Both the position numbers and the translations under genes were made by a program. From the NCBI RefSeq assembly GCF_042675665.1, contig NZ_JBHTJI010000001.1, positions 1,550,001 through 1,614,000 on the forward strand: 64,000 nucleotides of DNA. The letters are read 5' to 3'. Every line of letters begins with the position of its first letter. The first letter of the stretch is position 1. The stretch is from Mariniflexile jejuense. Lineage in GTDB: Bacteria; Bacteroidota; Bacteroidia; Flavobacteriales; Flavobacteriaceae. This document shows, piece after piece, positions 6,968 to 14,826 of this stretch. Below the pieces are notes generated by a model. That model was given only the letters and a program-made list of their open reading frames with translations. It did no database searches and was not told the DNA's origin.

Positions 6968-7585
6968 TTAATACTGAAAAGTATTTGTGTCCACTTTTTT
7001 TGAAATTCCTAATTCTATTCCAAAGCTTTCCATTAGTTTTTTATAGTTTTTCTCAAAATAAAACCTTAAAGCACTCAACTTCTGTTCTTTTAGCTTTTTA
7101 TCGTATAAATAATAGGCTTTGGTTACCGACTGGTTTAGGTAATAATGTGCTATAAGTGCATAAACTTTCTTTTTCTGGTCATCAGTTAATTCATGAGCTT
7201 TTAGCACGTTGTTCATTTCCTTTGTAGCCTCCTTAGTTGCTGCTTGCTTAATCTCTTCTTCAAGAATTGAAAGGTATTCTTCTTTACTAATAAGATTTGC
7301 CAAATTTTTTGCAAATTCCATTTTTACTTCTGTATTGGTTTTTTGCATGGGAGATTCTAATATTCCATAAATCGATTCATCTTTACTGCTGTTCTTGATT
7401 TCCAAGAGAGCAGCTTCTTTTTGTTTAATCAGATCTAAAAATTTGATAATCCTATCATTATCCAATCCAGCCTTTTTAGCTCTTTCTACAAGCACTTCCA
7501 ATTCGGTGTTATTGTTTGATTGGGCAGTCACATTTAGGAATAAACCTAATAAGATTATGAATACAATTTGCGTTTTTCTTTTCAT
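6968..7585 (-). CDS. secreted helical protein of unknown function
   Basis: 205 aa with a signal peptide (MKRKTQIVFIILLGLFLNVTAQ, probable cleavage after TAQ). The mature part is strongly helical and charged: EVLVERAKKAGLDNDRIIKFLDLI, then an EEEIKQAATKEATKEM stretch suited to a coiled coil, and a Lys/Tyr-rich end. No catalytic motif is seen. It is the first gene of the minus-strand run 7585-3826 (spacing 58 bases to the Sel1 gene), all of whose products carry export signals. Probably a periplasmic or surface helical protein; function not recognised. Confidence 0.65.
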   Translation of the reverse strand: MKRKTQIVFIILLGLFLNVTAQSNNNTELEVLVERAKKAGLDNDRIIKFLDLIKQKEAALLEIKNSSKDESIYGILESPMQKTNTEVKMEFAKNLANLISKEEYLSILEEEIKQAATKEATKEMNNVLKAHELTDDQKKKVYALIAHYYLNQSVTKAYYLYDKKLKEQKLSALRFYFEKNYKKLMESFGIELGISKKVDTNTFQY

Positions 7586-7889
7586 CTTTTGGTAGTTTAG
7601 TTGTTGATGGTTTAATTAGTTTGCTCTATATTAAGTAAGATAAGTTTTTAAATGACTAAATTTTTATCTTACAATATTAACAAGTGCAATTATACATATT
7701 CTTTTTTAATTTGAATTGCGGTTTTGTCGTATACAAAATACGGGGAAACCGTAAAAACATAGATTACACTTAGAATTAATCATACTTTTTTATAAAAAAA
7801 GTGTTTTTTAAAAAGAAATAACTTTAATTTACTGTAGTTAAACCTTTATCTTAAGATATAGTTTAACTTACTAAACCTAATTATCTTTA
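7586..7889. promoter_or_regulatory. divergent intergenic region with repeated TTATCTTA words
   Basis: 304 bases between two divergent cargo transcripts, with no ORF. It contains an inverted pair TAAGATAA (7636-7643) and TTATCTTA (7664-7671), and a 12-bp palindrome TATCTTAAGATA (7847-7858) built from the same word, so the two halves lie near the two start codons. Weak TAnnTTTG-like boxes occur (TAACTTTA at 7819-7826). The arrangement suggests coordinated control by one DNA-binding protein, but none is identified. Confidence 0.45.
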
Positions 7890-10406
7890 ATGAAAGAAGA
7901 GTCAATTTCAAAGCATAAAAAAAAAACGATATTACTGGACGGTATTTTTATAGTACTTTTATTTGTATCCCCCTTATTCTTAACCATTTTTTTTCAATTT
8001 AATACGTCTCAATTAAGAATAAGCTTTATAAGTATACTTGCTTTCTGGATGTTATGTAAGCCAACTTATTCAAAATTATCCCTTAAAAAGGCTTCATTAT
8101 TTGACATAGGCGTTTTGACCTTATTTTTATATGCCGTATTTCATTTTTGTTTCTATTCCAGTGCCTCTTTATATTACTATATGCTATGGCTCTATATTGG
8201 CTATTTTTTTATATTCTATATGTTTCGTTGGATGTTAGAAACCCAAGGTAAACCCATGTTATCAGTACACTTTATATTGCTTTTAATTATTTTCACTTGT
8301 CTTATCCAATCCTTAATTGGCATTTTACAATATTTCGATGTACTAAACGGAAAGAATGATTTTTTTAAATTATTAGGTAGTTTTAGAACTCCTAATTTTT
8401 TTGGAGTTTATTTGGGGTTTGGTTTTATTATTTTAATTTGGTATCTATTCATTATTAAAACCAAAAAAAACATTCTTTTTGTCCTATGCTTTTTTGGAAT
8501 ATTACTGTTTACCATACTTATCATACTGTCCAATTCAAGAGGTACGTGGTTGTCAATACTGGTGGCGTTAACAGTGTTAGCCTTCACTTCTAAAAAAGTC
8601 ATTACTTCAATAAAAAAACTTTCTGTTCCAAAACTTGTTTTTGGCTCATTAATTATAGTTTTTCTATGCTTTTTTGGGAGTAAATACTTATATGCTCTAA
8701 AACCAGAATCTGTTAACGGACGTGCTTTTACAACACAAATAACTTTACAAGAAATAATGAAGCAGCCAATAAAAGGTCATGGGCTTTTTACCTTTGCTGG
8801 TAAATACAATAAAGCAAAAGCCGATTATTTTATAGAGCAACCCAGACCATGGGGTGACATGAAAATAGCTATTTACTCATTTTCTGCCTTTAATGATTAT
8901 TTATTGATTGCTTTTGAATTGGGGGTATTGGTTTTAATAGTTCTGTTAGCTCTAGTTATTTTTGTATTTAAAAAACTTAAAATAACACCTGAAACAAGAA
9001 TTGGACTCGGGCTTTTTGTAACACTCTGCATTTTTGCCATGTTCAATTCCCCTATACATAATCCATATATAATGTCTGTTGGGCTTTTAGGATTTGCTTT
9101 AATACTGAAATTTGGAGAGCTTAATCTATTTTCTATAAAACTCCCATTTTCGTTAAAGAACATAACTTTAGCAGTTGTCTTTTTTGCAGGTTGTCTCGGA
9201 TTATATGCAGTCTCTACAAAAACTATCAATCAAAAAAAATTTAAGGACTATAGCATTATTAATGATTCTTTAGATGTAAAAAAGGTTGTTTGCTTAAATA
9301 AATCAACAGATGATAATTTATTTTCTGAATATATTTTAGGAAAAAAGCTTTACGATAATGGTTTCAAAAACGAGGGTATAGCACATATGGAAAAAGCTTT
9401 TAAAAAAAGCTATGCTCCCAAAATAGGTAAACAACTTGCTTTTTGCTATATAAAAGAAGGCGATTACAAAAAAGCCGAAACGATATTTAGATTTAATATT
9501 CATGTAGAACCGTATCGATACGAACCCAGAATGGATCTGTTAATGTTCCTACATAAATTTAACCGTCATAAAGAAGTGTTTGAACTATCCAAAGAAATTA
9601 TCAATCTTCCTGTAAAAATCCCTTCAAAAGAAATTGAAAAATTCAAAAAAACAGCTTCAAAATATGTTGAGAACTATTCACGCACTGGCAATACAAATAT
9701 AAAAGGGAGCTTATCCAATTTAAAAATAATAAAGAGTACTGTTTTAAATAAATCTTTGCTCTATAAAATCTATTTACCACCACTATATAAGGTAAATAAA
9801 AAATTACCTGTCATTTATATTAATGATGGTGATAATTATATCAAAAAAGCGTCACTTCCCAAAGTGCTAGATAGCTTAATATCAAATGATATCATAGAAC
9901 CAGTTGTAGCCGTTTTTTTAGAACCAAGAGATGAAAAAGAAAATTGGAGAAACATCAGGCAAGAACTATTTTTATGCAATCCTTTATTCGTAAGTTTTTT
10001 CACTAATGAATTTATACCAACCATTGAAAAGTTATATACCGTAAGTAACCATCCTAATGATAGAAGTATAATGGGTGTTTCATTTGGAGGTTTAGCGGCA
10101 GCTTATATTGCTGATAACGCTCCAAATACGTTTAAAAATGTTATCATGCAGTCGCCAGCATTTCATCCATGTAAGGATATTTATAATTCATTTTACATGA
10201 AGCCAAAAAAAGATTTCAAGATGTATTTGAGTTATGGCACAGGTAAAGACACAGAAAAACAAGATATTCCATTTATTCAAATTTTAAAAAACAAAGGCTA
10301 TAATTTAAAAATAAATCGAGTTGAAGGTGCCAATCATGAGTGGAGTGTATGGCAAGAACAATTAGACGATATACTTGTTTATTTTTTTAACAAAAAAATC
10401 ATGTAA
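7890..10406 (+). CDS. O-antigen ligase/polymerase-like membrane protein fused to TPR and alpha/beta-hydrolase (esterase) domain
   Basis: 838 aa. Residues 15-445 form a polytopic membrane domain of roughly 10-12 helices with Wzy/WaaL-family features: FRTPNFFGVYLGFG (165-178), SNSRGTWLSIL (214-224) and a large loop GHGLFTFAG with PRPWGD (296-323). Residues 475-570 contain TPR-like repeats, also common behind such ligases in Bacteroidota. Residues 600-838 add an esterase-D/enterochelin-esterase-like hydrolase: nucleophile S731 in GVSFGG, likely acid D787 (GTGKD), and H816 in GANHEW. The hydrolase presumably faces the periplasm. Inference: polymerises or ligates a surface glycan and trims or esterifies it. 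The downstream partner starts 51 bases later. Confidence 0.8.
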   Translation: MKEESISKHKKKTILLDGIFIVLLFVSPLFLTIFFQFNTSQLRISFISILAFWMLCKPTYSKLSLKKASLFDIGVLTLFLYAVFHFCFYSSASLYYYMLWLYIGYFFIFYMFRWMLETQGKPMLSVHFILLLIIFTCLIQSLIGILQYFDVLNGKNDFFKLLGSFRTPNFFGVYLGFGFIILIWYLFIIKTKKNILFVLCFFGILLFTILIILSNSRGTWLSILVALTVLAFTSKKVITSIKKLSVPKLVFGSLIIVFLCFFGSKYLYALKPESVNGRAFTTQITLQEIMKQPIKGHGLFTFAGKYNKAKADYFIEQPRPWGDMKIAIYSFSAFNDYLLIAFELGVLVLIVLLALVIFVFKKLKITPETRIGLGLFVTLCIFAMFNSPIHNPYIMSVGLLGFALILKFGELNLFSIKLPFSLKNITLAVVFFAGCLGLYAVSTKTINQKKFKDYSIINDSLDVKKVVCLNKSTDDNLFSEYILGKKLYDNGFKNEGIAHMEKAFKKSYAPKIGKQLAFCYIKEGDYKKAETIFRFNIHVEPYRYEPRMDLLMFLHKFNRHKEVFELSKEIINLPVKIPSKEIEKFKKTASKYVENYSRTGNTNIKGSLSNLKIIKSTVLNKSLLYKIYLPPLYKVNKKLPVIYINDGDNYIKKASLPKVLDSLISNDIIEPVVAVFLEPRDEKENWRNIRQELFLCNPLFVSFFTNEFIPTIEKLYTVSNHPNDRSIMGVSFGGLAAAYIADNAPNTFKNVIMQSPAFHPCKDIYNSFYMKPKKDFKMYLSYGTGKDTEKQDIPFIQILKNKGYNLKINRVEGANHEWSVWQEQLDDILVYFFNKKIM

Positions 10407-10457
10407 CCAACTTTATTATCAATTATATTTTTTTATCAAATTTTAATCTATTTTTTT

Positions 10458-12500
10458 ATGCCATCTTATACCTTCAATATTACTTCTAAGCTATTGTCTC
10501 TTCAAAATCTACATTATTTTTTACTTTTTTTAGTATTAAGTTCTTGTTCGTTATATGCTCAAACAAGTAGCAATTATACCAAAAGTGTAAATCTCACGCT
10601 ATCAAAAGCAGGTAACAATAAAGCTGAGTTCATTAAAGTTTTAGAACACTTTAAATCAGACACATTAAAGTTTAAAGCCGCAAGCAGTTTGATTTCTAAC
10701 ATCTCTTTTCATTCCTTTAAAAATAATTATGAAGATTATAATGATTTAATTGATTTTTTGCACAATGAAAGATTGAAACAAATGGAAGATGGTATTGAAG
10801 AAAAAAAAATTAGAGATTTTGTTCGGAAAACATTTGAGAAGGCTTCTGCATCAGTATATCAATTAAATCGAGGGAAGAAGCATGCTTTAATAAGCGATAT
10901 AGACATTCTGAAATCTGACTTTTTAATTGAAAATATTGAGTTAGCTTTTGAAGCTCACAATAAATTACCTAAAAAATACCAGTCTAATTTTGAAGATTTT
11001 GTTAAATATGTGCTACCATATAGAGTTAGTAGTGAACCTCTTGAACTTACAAAAAGAAAAGAGCTATACAAAAAATATTCTTGGGTTTATGACTCTCTTA
11101 AAACAAAGCCCTTGGATATAATTATTGAAAGAATTTATGATGATTTGAATCTTGATGGAGGTCAAAGTTTATTAAAGAAACTAAACGGTCTATTATCGTT
11201 AACCCAAATTGAAAAACTTCAGTTTGGACGTTGTGACGATATTGTAAATTACTTTGTTATGCTTTTTAGGTCTTTGGGTTTTGCTGCTGGAGAGGATTAT
11301 ATTAGTCATTGGGGAAATTTTCATCATGCGTCAGGTCATGCATGGGTATTTTTAAAAATCAAAGATGAGACATTCCCTATTCAGGTTAGCGTGGATAGTT
11401 ATTCAAATTCTACATCTAAAAAAATATTTATGGTTGGTAGTATGCCAAAAATATTTAGAAATAACTTTATAAAGATAGATGAAGAAACTTTAGAACTTTT
11501 ACCTATACAAGATGTGACTTATGTTTATCGCCTAACCTCTAATGTACATGTTAAAAACAGTTTTGAATCTAACTTTAATGAAGATTTTAAATTATGTGTT
11601 TATGATAATCAAAAACAATGGGCTATCGTTGATGATAATTATACCTATAGTAATGAAACAGTAACTTTTAATAACGTTGGCAGGGGTATATTATATTCCA
11701 TTGCAATATTAGAAAATAAGGATTTGAAATTAATTAACTATCCTTTTTATCTAGATTTTAAAGGAAACTTAATCATGTTGGATAATAAATCTCCCCTAAA
11801 TAAAACTTCATTTGTACTTAGAAAATACCCTCCTTTCTTTCCTCATATTAATGTTAAACTTGACAGACTTAAAACATTAAACTATTGCAAAATTCAAGGA
11901 TCTAATACTTTAGATGACCAAGATTTTAATGATATTTATAAAATTGAAAATTTTTGTACTTCACAAAAAATAAAATTTTATTTTAATGAAAAACAAAAGT
12001 ACAAATATTATAGATTGATTAGTGATAACGATGTTCTTATCCAATTAGCTAATTTTAATTTACTAGATGAACATGGAAAACCTTTTGAGAATTTAGATTT
12101 GGCGTACAATGGCTTGGAAACAACCGATAGGTTGTTTAAAGTTTTAGATGATGACCCTTTAACTTATATCGAATACAAAAATTTAAATATAGCTTTTGAA
12201 ATATCTAAAAATCAATTTGTATCTGGATTTCAAATTCAAGCTAGAAATGATGATAATCATATCAATATTGGAGAAGAATATGAATTTATGCAGTATGATA
12301 AAGGTTGGAAGAGTATAAGAAAAGAAATAGCTAATGATACAGTACTTAAATATGATAATTTACCTAAAAATGGCTTATATATTTTAAAGAACCTAACCAA
12401 AGGTAAAGAAGAAAATGTTTTTTCGTTTGATAGTGCTGGAAATCAATTTTGGTTTGGTGTTTCTGACATAAATGAAATACTTGAAAAAGTAGAAAATTAA
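10458..12500 (+). CDS. transglutaminase-like domain lipoprotein
   Basis: 680 aa. A signal peptide ends in LVLSSC (Cys30), a probable lipobox. The central domain (about 240-320) has the papain/transglutaminase-like triad layout: C259 in FGRCDDIVNYFVMLFRSLGF, H294 in GHAWVFLKI and D313 in VSVDSY, each followed by the expected hydrophobic context. The C-terminal half (about 330-680) is beta-rich, resembling the Ig-like and discoidin-like parts of large Bacteroidota transglutaminase-like proteins. It follows the ligase/esterase fusion by 51 bases on the same strand. Such domains act as peptidases, amidases or cross-linking enzymes in the periplasm; the substrate is unknown. The ATG at 10458 gives a plausible signal peptide. 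Confidence 0.75.
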   Translation: MPSYTFNITSKLLSLQNLHYFLLFLVLSSCSLYAQTSSNYTKSVNLTLSKAGNNKAEFIKVLEHFKSDTLKFKAASSLISNISFHSFKNNYEDYNDLIDFLHNERLKQMEDGIEEKKIRDFVRKTFEKASASVYQLNRGKKHALISDIDILKSDFLIENIELAFEAHNKLPKKYQSNFEDFVKYVLPYRVSSEPLELTKRKELYKKYSWVYDSLKTKPLDIIIERIYDDLNLDGGQSLLKKLNGLLSLTQIEKLQFGRCDDIVNYFVMLFRSLGFAAGEDYISHWGNFHHASGHAWVFLKIKDETFPIQVSVDSYSNSTSKKIFMVGSMPKIFRNNFIKIDEETLELLPIQDVTYVYRLTSNVHVKNSFESNFNEDFKLCVYDNQKQWAIVDDNYTYSNETVTFNNVGRGILYSIAILENKDLKLINYPFYLDFKGNLIMLDNKSPLNKTSFVLRKYPPFFPHINVKLDRLKTLNYCKIQGSNTLDDQDFNDIYKIENFCTSQKIKFYFNEKQKYKYYRLISDNDVLIQLANFNLLDEHGKPFENLDLAYNGLETTDRLFKVLDDDPLTYIEYKNLNIAFEISKNQFVSGFQIQARNDDNHINIGEEYEFMQYDKGWKSIRKEIANDTVLKYDNLPKNGLYILKNLTKGKEENVFSFDSAGNQFWFGVSDINEILEKVEN

Positions 12501-13070
12501 ATTCATGTATGTGTTTTTTTCAAAAAAATTAAAATTGATTCATTAAAATTATAATTACAGAAAGTTTTCCCTCGATATAAAGTTACTAATTACAAGAACT
12601 TACTATTATAAAAAATTCTCTATATAAGCGTGATTGTAAAACTAAGGGAAAAGCTAAGGGAAAAGCAAGAGGGTAACACGCTAAAGCGATGTTACTTTTT
12701 TTAACCCCTTAGTTTTCAATAGTTTTGATGCTTTAAATGAATTAAGTTCTAATCATTTTTCACGGAAAAACGCTCGTAAGTCAATAAAATCAAAGAATTA
12801 TTCCGTGAAAAAGCAGGCTTTGAATCCATTTTGTTACATTTTGGGCTGTTTTGAGTTTCTGAAAGTCTTTATGAGAATTTAAAAATTCATTTTTACGAAA
12901 ATAGGCTCAGCCCAGTGAAATCAATAATTTTTTTTTACTAATAAATCAAATTTCAGCCCTGAATTCTCCAAAAACACTTCATAGTATTAGCTCGATAGAT
13001 GTTGGGGCTTTTAATTCGTAAAAAGTATTAATTTGTAACTTCTTTTGGAAACATTCTAAATTCAATGCCT
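12501..13070. other. 570-bp structured non-coding region within the element
   Basis: No ORF recognised. It contains a tandem 12-mer (CTAAGGGAAAAG at 12642-12653 and 12654-12665) and an outer inverted repeat AAAACTAAGGG (12638-12648) / CCCTTAGTTTT (12706-12716) enclosing a hairpin with a T-run. Further right is a perfect 12-bp inverted repeat TTTTTCACGGAA (12756-12767) / TTCCGTGAAAAA (12801-12812). The rest is AT-rich without visible signal. It separates the cargo module from the 13.0-16.1 kb maintenance module, so it could hold a transfer origin or be a deletion scar. Confidence 0.5.
12673..12702 (+). terminator. hairpin terminator downstream of the cargo operon
   Basis: GTAACA-CGCT (12673-12682) pairs with AGCG-A-TGTTAC (12685-12695) with one bulged A and a 2-nt loop, followed by TTTTTTT to 12702. 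It can end the 7890-12500 transcript 170 bases past the last stop codon. Confidence 0.65.
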
Positions 13071-13433
13071 TTATCCCTGTCTTTGTCTTTTTGACAATAA
13101 TAGTTTTTCAATGGCATCATAGCTTACCAACTGTGAATCGGGCAATATACTATCAACCAGTTCCAATACGGTTGCTATGGTCAGTTCCTTGGAACAATTG
13201 TTCAGTCTGGGTGATGCAAAGTCATTCTCACTGTCCAAAGCCAAAATACATGTCCTTAACAGACAAGATATAATATAACGCAGTTCACCATTGTCAGTTA
13301 CTTCAAAGGTCACTTCCTGCATAACAGGGTTGCCCTCCCTACTATAGTATTTACGCTCTCGAGGGTTCAATAACCTAAAGACTGTTTCCAATGTTTCCTT
13401 GTCTTGTTTATGGTTTTTGTTTTTTGTTTTCAT
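13071..13433 (-). CDS. hypothetical protein, 120 aa
   Basis: Small basic-ended cytoplasmic protein (start MKTKNKNHKQDKETLETVFRLL, end LLLSKRQRQG) with an acidic centre. There is no signal peptide or membrane segment. I do not recognise the family. It lies 14 bases downstream of the NTase/HEPN gene on the same strand and is almost certainly co-transcribed with it. Its more GC-balanced codon use resembles that of the HEPN and integrase genes rather than the cargo genes, suggesting it belongs to the element's maintenance module. An accessory or partner role to the HEPN protein is inference. Confidence 0.6.
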   Translation of the reverse strand: MKTKNKNHKQDKETLETVFRLLNPRERKYYSREGNPVMQEVTFEVTDNGELRYIISCLLRTCILALDSENDFASPRLNNCSKELTIATVLELVDSILPDSQLVSYDAIEKLLLSKRQRQG

Positions 13434-13447
13434 CAGCTAGGATTTAA

Positions 13448-14332
13448 TTATATCGGAGTATGAGCTTCACAGTGGACTTCTTTTAAATGTTTCAGTTGAG
13501 TTTCTCCTATTTGGTGGGACTCCTTTAAGAACTGCTTACAGCGTTTTAAAACCTTGTCCACATCCTTTAATCCAAAATCATATGCTCCATTTGTGCCTTT
13601 AAATTGTATGATTTCAGATGCGTTACAAAGCATATAATACTGGCGTTGTACACCAAAAGTCGTTTGGAAAAATATGTTATTGGGCAGAGAAGTAAAAGTG
13701 CTGCACAAGTGTAATAAATAGGACAGGGCATAATGATGGGGCTTAAATTCCCAAAACACATACAAAAGTCCCAAACATATTTGTTCCATCGCATTATGGA
13801 GTACCGCAAGCTTCGATAAAGGTTCTTCATCGTCATGGATGACATCAATAACCGAGAACAAATATTTTGCCCGTTTCATACGGTGCTTCCAAATGGTTTT
13901 AATCTCTTTGTATATTGACACATGATACATCAACCCGTATTGGCTATATCTTGACAACACATTATCTTGTTTATACATACAGGGTGTTTCTTTTATAGTC
14001 CGGGTTAAAAAATTATCGCCAATATCAATCCTTTCCATGAGGTTAGACAAGGTTACATATATTACACAAACCTTGCAACGCTGCTCCATTTTGTTATACA
14101 TTTCTTCCATAAAATCATCAAGGTCTTTCTGGAGTGTTTTATCACCTACAAGTAATAAAGTGTACACTGCTTCCAAATAAATTTGTTTGTCTTTTGGTGA
14201 TAAATAAGTTAGGTGCTTGCTTTTGCACGTATTCATATGAATGATATATACTGAATGCAATGGTATCAAACTTTGTAAAAGGACTAAAAGTTCCGTTTGT
14301 AAAGGAAATTTTGTTGATGTTTTTGCTGACAC
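13448..14332 (-). CDS. nucleotidyltransferase-like/HEPN domain protein
   Basis: 294 aa, GTG start at 14332; an alternative is the internal ATG at residue 33 (MNTCKSKHL). The N-terminal half (about 30-145) has a degenerate polbeta-like fold pattern: YTLLLVGDKT, a helix, then KVCVIYVTLSNLMERIDIGDNF. The C-terminal part (about 160-280) reads as a HEPN four-helix bundle: LAVLHNAMEQICLGLLYVFW, HHYALSYLLHLCS, then a helical tail. The pattern matches Bacteroidota NTase-plus-HEPN proteins found on mobile elements. The canonical RNase RX4-6H motif is not evident, so nuclease activity is doubtful. Divergent from the XRE regulator across shared operators. Confidence 0.65.
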   Translation of the reverse strand: MSAKTSTKFPLQTELLVLLQSLIPLHSVYIIHMNTCKSKHLTYLSPKDKQIYLEAVYTLLLVGDKTLQKDLDDFMEEMYNKMEQRCKVCVIYVTLSNLMERIDIGDNFLTRTIKETPCMYKQDNVLSRYSQYGLMYHVSIYKEIKTIWKHRMKRAKYLFSVIDVIHDDEEPLSKLAVLHNAMEQICLGLLYVFWEFKPHHYALSYLLHLCSTFTSLPNNIFFQTTFGVQRQYYMLCNASEIIQFKGTNGAYDFGLKDVDKVLKRCKQFLKESHQIGETQLKHLKEVHCEAHTPI

Positions 14333-14351
14333 TTCTATAATCTTAAAAATT

Positions 14352-14395
14352 AATATTCCTAATTTATATATATTTGTTACTAATATAGGAATATT
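14352..14395. promoter_or_regulatory. inverted-repeat operator, HEPN side
   Basis: A perfect 10-bp inverted repeat AATATTCCTA (14352-14361) / TAGGAATATT (14386-14395) lies just upstream of the GTG start of the HEPN gene. Its right half is part of the 19-bp word GTTAC-TAATA-TAGGAATAT (14376-14394), which recurs inverted at 14469-14487. Confidence 0.6.
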
Positions 14396-14468
14396 TATTT
14401 TAAAAAAAGTAAATAATAACTAGAATTTTATAATAAAATTGTAATAGATGTTCTTAATAGGTAAATTT

Positions 14469-14487
14469 ATATTCCTAAAAAAGTAAC
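14469..14487 (-). promoter_or_regulatory. second operator copy abutting the XRE start codon
   Basis: On the minus strand this reads GTTAC-TTTTT-TAGGAATAT. It is identical in both half-blocks and in the 5-bp spacer length to 14376-14394, but inverted. It ends one base before the ATG of the XRE gene, as expected for autoregulation. Confidence 0.65.
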
Positions 14488-14488
14488 A

Positions 14489-14704
14489 ATGACCGAGCTT
14501 GGACTATATTTATCTAGAAGATCAATTAACCGATCAGATGTTTCTAGAAAAACAGGAATTAATACTACAAGACTTAACGAATTATCTAACAATCCAAGAA
14601 CTAAATTTCGAGTTGATGAACTTTATAAAATCGCTTTAGCGATAGAAGTTAATCCTTGTGAAATGCTAAAAGAAGTTTGTAAAGATATCAAGCTTTCTAA
14701 TTAA
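14489..14704 (+). CDS. XRE/Cro-family HTH transcriptional regulator
   Basis: 71 aa, a single helix-turn-helix domain: RSDVSRKTGINTTRLNELSN is the recognition unit (about residues 17-36), followed by the typical FRVDELYKIALAIEVNPCEML helix pair. There is no extra sensor domain. Divergent from the NTase/HEPN operon, with two inverted copies of GTTAC-N5-TAGGAATAT in the shared 156-bp region, one touching its own start codon. Likely repressor of itself and of the HEPN operon. Downstream it faces the convergent integrase gene. Confidence 0.85.
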   Translation: MTELGLYLSRRSINRSDVSRKTGINTTRLNELSNNPRTKFRVDELYKIALAIEVNPCEMLKEVCKDIKLSN

Positions 14705-14761
14705 CATATATTATTAAAATTTTGTGTTTATTAATTGAATGATATTTATAATAAATTCTCT

Positions 14762-14826
14762 TTCAATACACTCCCGTCTTTTTGTGAAGAGTGTATTGAA
14801 AGGGAATTCTATTTTAGCCTTAAAAA
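14762..14826. terminator. inverted repeat between XRE gene and integrase
   Basis: TTCAATACACTC (14762-14773) is complementary to GAGTGTATTGAA (14788-14799), separated by 14 bases that include TTTTTGTG. The stem is 12 bp and perfect, lying between two convergent genes. There is no strong U-run on either side, so termination is probable but not certain. Confidence 0.5.
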
